A stretch of DNA of 9,208 nucleotides from an uncultured Succinatimonas sp. (GTDB taxonomy: Bacteria; Pseudomonadota; Gammaproteobacteria; Enterobacterales; Succinivibrionaceae). The translations under genes and the position numbers were made by a program. The notes under the pieces are model-generated. The model did no database searches, was not told the DNA's origin, and saw only the letters and a list, made by a program, of their open reading frames with translations. The stretch lies in contig NZ_CAJKVK010000079.1 of the NCBI RefSeq assembly GCF_905203285.1, forward strand, positions 1 to 9,208, in the 5' to 3' direction. Of the stretch, positions 5,475-9,208 are shown one piece after another. Numbering within the stretch: position 1 is the stretch's first letter; each line of letters starts with the position of its first letter.

Positions 5475-6278
5475 ATGCATCCTATGCTAAATATCGCAGT
5501 ACGCGCTGCACGTGCTGCCGGTAATATTATTGCACGTAATTTAGGTCAAAACGATCAATTTGAAGTTACTGAAAAGCGCAAAGACGATTTGGTAACTGAT
5601 GTCGATCGTGAATGTGAACAGACTATCACCTCGATTCTGCTTAAATCTTATCGCGATCATGCTGTTTTAGGCGAAGAGGGCGGTGTTCAGGGAAATAAAG
5701 ATTCACAATTCCAGTGGATCATTGATCCTGTTGACGGAACAACCAATTTCGTCCAGGGAGTTCCTCATGTCGGCGTTTCTATTGCATTGAAGCATAACGG
5801 AAAGACCGAAGTTGCCGTAGTATTTGATCCGATTAAAAATGAAATGTTCACCGCTTCCCGCGGTGACGGTGCTCAGTTAAACGGACGCCGTATTCGTGTC
5901 GCTTCCCGTCCTTCATTGGAAGGTTCCATAATTGCCACTGCAGTTCCGGTTCGTTACCGTGAGCGCATGTCAGCTTATATTCCTTTATTATCACGTCTTA
6001 TTGATAATTGTGCCGATATTCGCCGTATGGGTGTTGCAAGCCTTGATTTAGCGTATGTGGCTTGCGGTCGTTTTGACGGATATTTAGAGCAGGGCTTAAA
6101 GCCGTGGGATTTTGCTGCAGGTGAGCTTTTAATCAGAGAAGCAGGCGGTATCGTAACCGATTTTATGGGCGAAACCGGATATGTAAAATCAGGCAACATT
6201 CTTTGCGGTAATCCTAATATCGTTAAAGGATTGTTAAAGGTTACCGATCCTAAGACCCTTCCTGAAGTTTTACGTTAA
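5475..6278 (+). CDS. suhB: SuhB, inositol-1-monophosphatase family protein and Nus-complex factor
   Basis: This is a 267-aa Mg-dependent phosphatase fold protein, exactly the length of E. coli SuhB. The opening MHPMLNIAVRAAR is that of enteric SuhB. Metal and substrate residues are all present: E67-E68 in GEEGG, D84 and D87 in DPVDGTTNF (84-92), and D212 in WDFAAGE (211-217). In E. coli the protein hydrolyses inositol-1-phosphate in vitro, but its main role is in the Nus/rRNA antitermination complex, where it helps rRNA transcription and folding. The family-typical CADIRRMGVASLDLAY region (179-194) is kept. The ATG at 5475 is preceded by GAGAG at 5461-5465, 9 nt upstream, a modest ribosome binding site. 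The gene is transcribed divergently from ygfB through a shared 79-bp spacer and ends at a hairpin. Confidence 0.95.
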   Translation: MHPMLNIAVRAARAAGNIIARNLGQNDQFEVTEKRKDDLVTDVDRECEQTITSILLKSYRDHAVLGEEGGVQGNKDSQFQWIIDPVDGTTNFVQGVPHVGVSIALKHNGKTEVAVVFDPIKNEMFTASRGDGAQLNGRRIRVASRPSLEGSIIATAVPVRYRERMSAYIPLLSRLIDNCADIRRMGVASLDLAYVACGRFDGYLEQGLKPWDFAAGELLIREAGGIVTDFMGETGYVKSGNILCGNPNIVKGLLKVTDPKTLPEVLR

Positions 6279-6287
6279 TCGTCATTT

Positions 6288-6309
6288 AAGCGGTGCCAGG
6301 TCACCGCTT
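6288..6309 (+). terminator. Hairpin between suhB and the convergent exonuclease gene
   Basis: AAGCGGTG (6288-6295) is perfectly complementary to CACCGCTT (6302-6309) around a CCAGGT loop. It starts 10 nt after the suhB stop and lies inside the 37-bp gap between convergent genes. The T-tract is poor on both strands (TTTCCATCTT on the plus side), so termination may be partial; it may also protect the mRNA 3' end. Confidence 0.6.
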
Positions 6310-6315
6310 TCCATC

Positions 6316-7014
6316 TTAATTGATACAACGCTTGGCTATTTCCAGTAATGACGGGCGCTTGTTTCCGTAAATTTCCTTTACTTGAGCTAAAAACACTTCC
6401 GCAGTGGCAACGCTGTCGGCAAAGGCGTTATGTGCACAGTATGCAGGAAGTTTTCTACGTTTGCGAATTGACGATAGACGTAAATCATTGACATTGCCGG
6501 TATGAGTGCTGAAACTTTTTTCAAGAAGTAAAGTATCTAAAAAGATAAGCGGCAGTAAAGAAGGATCTTTAAGTTCTAGAGCTTTTGCTAAAAAAGTTTT
6601 TTCAATTACGGCAGCATGACAAATGATAATTCGGCCTTTGATATGGTCTATTAACAGATTTAGCGCCTCATCAAGACTTACGCCGTGTAAAAGCATTTCA
6701 GGAGTAATGTGATTGATTACGGCACTATGGCTTTTGACTTTATCTGCAATATTTATAAAAGTATGAAATCCGCTTGAGAAATCAATTTCACCGCGGTTAA
6801 TGTCAACACAGCCCATTGAAAGTATCAGATCTTCATTAAAATTAAGACCGGTTGTTTCAAAGTCAAGTGCAGTAAGCGGCAGCGAATCAAGAAAACCTGA
6901 GGTAATAATTTCTTGTGCAAAAAGAGTTTGAGCTTTTTTAGGAATATTGCCGTTCAGAATGGACTTACGTCTTCTTTTTTCAAGTTTTGTCAGCGGATTA
7001 AATAAATTAAGCAT
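6316..7014 (-). CDS. DEDDh-type 3'-5' exonuclease (DnaQ / Pol III epsilon-like)
   Basis: This 232-aa protein has the DnaQ-like exonuclease fold, which removes nucleotides from DNA or RNA 3' ends with two metal ions. Motif I is DFETTG (51-56), giving D51 and E53. Motif II is usually H-N-A-x-F-D but here reads HAAVIEKTFL (133-142), with Glu138 where Asp is expected. Motif III is HNAFADSVATAEVF (195-208), giving H195 and D200. The first 45 residues are basic and precede the nuclease domain. The ATG at 7014 was chosen because an ideal GGAGG (7024-7028) stands 9 nt before it; a TTG six codons upstream (7032) would put the start inside the neighbouring gene with no such site. It lies 2 nt after the cNMP/CBS/DUF294 gene. 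This pairing recurs in gammaproteobacteria, but the target is unknown; it is not the replicative epsilon subunit. Confidence 0.88.
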   Translation of the reverse strand: MLNLFNPLTKLEKRRRKSILNGNIPKKAQTLFAQEIITSGFLDSLPLTALDFETTGLNFNEDLILSMGCVDINRGEIDFSSGFHTFINIADKVKSHSAVINHITPEMLLHGVSLDEALNLLIDHIKGRIIICHAAVIEKTFLAKALELKDPSLLPLIFLDTLLLEKSFSTHTGNVNDLRLSSIRKRRKLPAYCAHNAFADSVATAEVFLAQVKEIYGNKRPSLLEIAKRCIN

Positions 7015-7016
7015 GA

Positions 7017-8879
7017 TTAAATGCCTCCGCAAAACCTGAATTTGGCAGCATCTTGCTGCTTTGCGATAATTCTGAAAGCGTCTTTTAAATGATTACGCTC
7101 AAATTGGCTTAATGTGTCGGGAACAAGATTGTTAGAAAGTTCTTCGTTATTATTAAGCGCGTTAATCTGGTGTTTAAAGCGTAAGCTGTTTAAGAAATAT
7201 AAAGCTTCACTTAATTCCCGTTCATCATCTTTGCTGATTTTTTGTGATTCTGCCGCGGCTTTGAGGCGATCGGGAGTCTCTGTTATAAGTGAGCCGGAGC
7301 TTAACGCATAAATTCTTGCAAGCTCAACAATTAAATTTACTGCTTGCTTTTTGATATTAAGATAAGGTTTATTTTGTCCGTCTTTAGTAAGGACGAACTG
7401 TTTGAAAAGGCCTAATGGCGGATTAACCGCAAGCGTTAAGTTGGTAATGATTGCAAGGAAACGACTGTTGTCGCCGGTGAGCTTTAGCATATGAGTCTTT
7501 AGCTTATTAAGTAAAAACTCATCTCCGTATATAAAGCGCAGATCCATAAATACTAAAACATTTAACAGATCGTCATGATCAGGATTTAGAATCCATTTTT
7601 CATAATTTTTGCACCAATTGGAGTAACTTAAGCACCATTTGGGATTAGATGCCATATAGTTGCCGTCACAAAGCGCATATCCGCAGTCATCAAGACCGTG
7701 ACAGACAAAATCTGCCATATCTTTAAAATATTTAAGTTCAGTATCGTTGCAGTCGCGCTCTAAAATTAAGGCGTTGTCCTGATCTGATAAAAGCTGTACT
7801 TCGCAGCGGGCTAGGGATCCTGCGGCGATCCAGGCAAAATTGCATGGGGCTTTTTCGTGTTCATTAAGATAAATTTCGATAAGTTTTTTATTAAACGCAT
7901 CAGCAATTTTGGACATTACAAGCTGAATAATTTGCGGGGAAACGTCATTTTCTACGAGAGTTTTGAAAATTTCCTGTTTTTGCGAGGATAATTTTTTAAG
8001 TTCGCTTATCTTGGTTTGCTGCTTGATTGCTTTAAGTAAAAAAACGGCTTGAAGCTGTGAGTTTTGCAGTAATTGAGAGGCTGTAATAACACCGACAATT
8101 TGACCTCTGTCGGTAACGGGCAGTACTTTTACGTTATGCTCAATCATAAGTTCAAGCGAATGATAAAGCGGATCGGTAAGATTTATAGTGACGGGATTTT
8201 TCGTCATTATGACGCTTACTTCTTTATTAGGATCAACTCCTGCCGCAACGGCACGCAATGCTATGTCGGATTTGGTAATTACGCCTATAAGTTTGTCATT
8301 GTCGACAATAAAAGCGCATTCGGCATGCTTTAAGCCGATTTCCTGAGCTGCTTGTCTTATGGTGTTATTTGGAGATACTAAAGCACAATCATTGATGTAA
8401 AAATCAGAAACAGGTCGGGAAAAATGAGAATTGGCGGCAGCTGATTTATTGGTTGTTAAATGATTGACGCTTGATAATCTTACCCAGTCTTTGGAGTCAA
8501 AATATTCACTTACATGTTGGTTTTTGGCAATGATAAATTCTAAAACCTGTTTGCTTATAACATAAAGCAGGGTGTTTTCCAAAAAGCGAACCGTATAATC
8601 ACTGCTGCCTTTTTTATTAAGTTGAGTAAAGCCGAAAGAGTCTCCTACCCCAAGACGGGCTCTTAGCGATCCGTCTTTATTAATTTGTTCGACCGTGCCG
8701 GTTCTTATCATGAAAAGTCCGACTCCGGTGAGACTTTCATCCTGCAGTGTTTCTTCTGGAGTGTAATAAGAAATCTTTACCTGCGCGGCCAGCGCGTCCT
8801 GCTCTAAGGTATTTAAGCGCGTGAAAGGGTAGGTATGGGAAATAAAATCGTAAATATTGGGAAGTAATGACTGATCCAT
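7017..8879 (-). CDS. cNMP-binding / CBS-pair / DUF294 nucleotidyltransferase-like signalling protein
   Basis: This is a 620-aa soluble multidomain protein. A cyclic-nucleotide-binding-like domain covers about 12-125, with GLFMIRTGTVEQI (54-66) and GVGDSFGFTQL (77-87). A CBS pair follows: CBS1 about 157-212, ending IGVITKSDIALRA; CBS2 about 220-275, ending VGVITASQLL. A linker leads to the DUF294 nucleotidyltransferase-like domain (about 305-450) with GS (354-355) and the acidic pair D366/D368 in SDQDNALI, the pattern of the GlnD-type Pol-beta fold. A DUF294 C-terminal helical domain fills 480-615. The protein probably senses a nucleotide and modifies a partner, but no substrate is established. 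The ATG at 8879 is preceded by GGAAAGAG 2 nt upstream, an adequate but close ribosome site. It is the first gene of an operon with the exonuclease. Confidence 0.9.
   Translation of the reverse strand: MDQSLLPNIYDFISHTYPFTRLNTLEQDALAAQVKISYYTPEETLQDESLTGVGLFMIRTGTVEQINKDGSLRARLGVGDSFGFTQLNKKGSSDYTVRFLENTLLYVISKQVLEFIIAKNQHVSEYFDSKDWVRLSSVNHLTTNKSAAANSHFSRPVSDFYINDCALVSPNNTIRQAAQEIGLKHAECAFIVDNDKLIGVITKSDIALRAVAAGVDPNKEVSVIMTKNPVTINLTDPLYHSLELMIEHNVKVLPVTDRGQIVGVITASQLLQNSQLQAVFLLKAIKQQTKISELKKLSSQKQEIFKTLVENDVSPQIIQLVMSKIADAFNKKLIEIYLNEHEKAPCNFAWIAAGSLARCEVQLLSDQDNALILERDCNDTELKYFKDMADFVCHGLDDCGYALCDGNYMASNPKWCLSYSNWCKNYEKWILNPDHDDLLNVLVFMDLRFIYGDEFLLNKLKTHMLKLTGDNSRFLAIITNLTLAVNPPLGLFKQFVLTKDGQNKPYLNIKKQAVNLIVELARIYALSSGSLITETPDRLKAAAESQKISKDDERELSEALYFLNSLRFKHQINALNNNEELSNNLVPDTLSQFERNHLKDAFRIIAKQQDAAKFRFCGGI
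7024..7028 (-). promoter_or_regulatory. Ribosome binding site of the exonuclease gene, inside the upstream CDS
   Basis: GGAGG on the minus strand is made by the Gly-Gly codons just before the last residue of the DUF294 gene. It is 9 nt from the ATG at 7014 and decides that start over the TTG at 7032. Its position implies translational coupling of the two genes. Confidence 0.8.
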
Positions 8880-8950
8880 AGCTCTTTCCGAAATTTTTCT
8901 TTAATTCTACCTTAAAGCATAATTATGAGATTTAACTTTTAAAGGTTAGT

Positions 8951-9208
8951 TTAGACTGATTCTTTGGCTTTGCTGATATCTTTATCAGTACATTTTAAAG
9001 ACTTTTTTATAATTTCCACCGAAATACCGTTTTCCAAAAGACCGCGGATATTTTGCAGAAGATTCTTTTTGGTTCCTATTTCAATTCCTTGTTTAATTCC
9101 TTGCTCAATCCCTTCTCTGATTCCACATTCTTTGAGCGTGGCTTGATCATGCAGGTACTTTTCATGCATCTCATAGGCATACCAACGCTCGTCATCCATC
9201 GTATACCT
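8951..9208 (-). CDS. Rpn / PD-(D/E)XK nuclease-family transposase, C-terminal end (partial)
   Basis: The reading frame is open to the right edge of the window (Arg-Tyr-Thr before the first visible Met at 9199), so only the C-terminal 85 residues are present and the start lies outside. DDERWYAYEMHEKYLHD followed by repeated Gly-Ile units (IREGIEQGIKQGIEIG) and a final LLENGISVEIIKKSL helix is the usual tail of the Rpn recombination-promoting nuclease / PDDEXK_2 transposase family. The catalytic PD-(D/E)XK core would be upstream and cannot be judged. In this family the Gly-Ile tract is encoded by short tandem DNA repeats that vary between copies. These proteins are linked to RecA-independent DNA transfer in E. 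coli. The gene precedes the DUF294 operon in the same direction, 71 nt apart. Confidence 0.75.
   Translation of the reverse strand, partial: RYTMDDERWYAYEMHEKYLHDQATLKECGIREGIEQGIKQGIEIGTKKNLLQNIRGLLENGISVEIIKKSLKCTDKDISKAKESV
9074..9124 (-). repeat. Degenerate 12-bp tandem repeats encoding the Gly-Ile tract
   Basis: About four units of 12 bp, read on the plus strand as AATTCCTTGTTT, AATTCCTTGCTC, AATCCCTTCTCT and a partial GATTCC, encode the repeated G-I-x-x/G-I-E-Q pattern. Such tracts can gain or lose units in frame by slippage. Confidence 0.65.

Noticed and set aside
7015..7032. TTG start at 7032 for the exonuclease gene
   Set aside because: The ATG at 7014 has an ideal GGAGG 9 nt upstream, while the TTG would need initiation inside the neighbouring gene without such a site.
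8073..8333. An 86-codon plus-strand frame inside the DUF294 gene
   Set aside because: It is antisense to the CBS domains and has no recognisable motif or ribosome site.
1..9208. CRISPR array or other regularly spaced repeats
   Set aside because: No set of identical repeats with unique spacers was seen; the only tandem units are the coding 12-bp repeats at the right edge.

Overview
The window reads as a chromosomal segment of a gammaproteobacterium with moderate to low GC. A relative of the Succinivibrionaceae/Aeromonadales is my best guess. This is inferred from a SuhB whose first residues nearly match the enteric protein, a YgfB-type UPF0149 protein, a cNMP/CBS/DUF294 gene paired with a DEDDh exonuclease, and an Rpn-type nuclease/transposase. 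No taxonomic marker such as 16S is present, so this stays tentative.

Left edge to about 2.0 kb is a tRNA-anchored mobile-element patch. The 3' two thirds of tRNA-Asp(GUC) with its CCA end is followed by a clean intrinsic terminator. Next comes a decayed IS200/IS605 element: a strong GC-rich end-type hairpin and the C-terminal half of a Y1 tyrosine transposase (tnpA), minus strand and frameshifted. Then comes an intact ISAs1-family DDE transposase of 464 aa. Copies of AAAAAGATC lie on both sides of the tnpA remnant and again beyond the ISAs1 gene.

2.0-4.86 kb: a 371-bp intergenic region carries a perfect TGTGA-N6-TCACA palindrome of the CRP type. It leads into a two-gene unit, an SSAT-like GNAT acetyltransferase followed after 10 nt by uvrB, the damage-recognition helicase of nucleotide excision repair. 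No LexA box was seen in front of either gene.

4.86-6.3 kb: ygfB (minus) converges on uvrB with overlapping stop codons and diverges from suhB (plus). The 79-bp ygfB-suhB spacer holds two face-to-face sigma70 promoters with overlapping -10 boxes, each with a 17-bp spacer. A hairpin separates suhB from the next convergent gene.

6.3-8.9 kb, minus strand: a two-gene operon encodes a cNMP-binding/CBS-pair/DUF294 nucleotidyltransferase-like signalling protein and a DEDDh 3'-5' exonuclease. They are 2 nt apart, and the exonuclease's ribosome binding site lies inside the last codons of the upstream gene. The right edge cuts through an Rpn/PD-(D/E)XK family gene, of which only the C-terminal end with its repeated Gly-Ile coil is visible.

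I did not find a clearly new multi-gene system. The more unusual signals are the symmetric ygfB/suhB promoter, the orphan CRP-type site, the IS-end repeats and hairpin, and the Asp-to-Glu change in the exonuclease.
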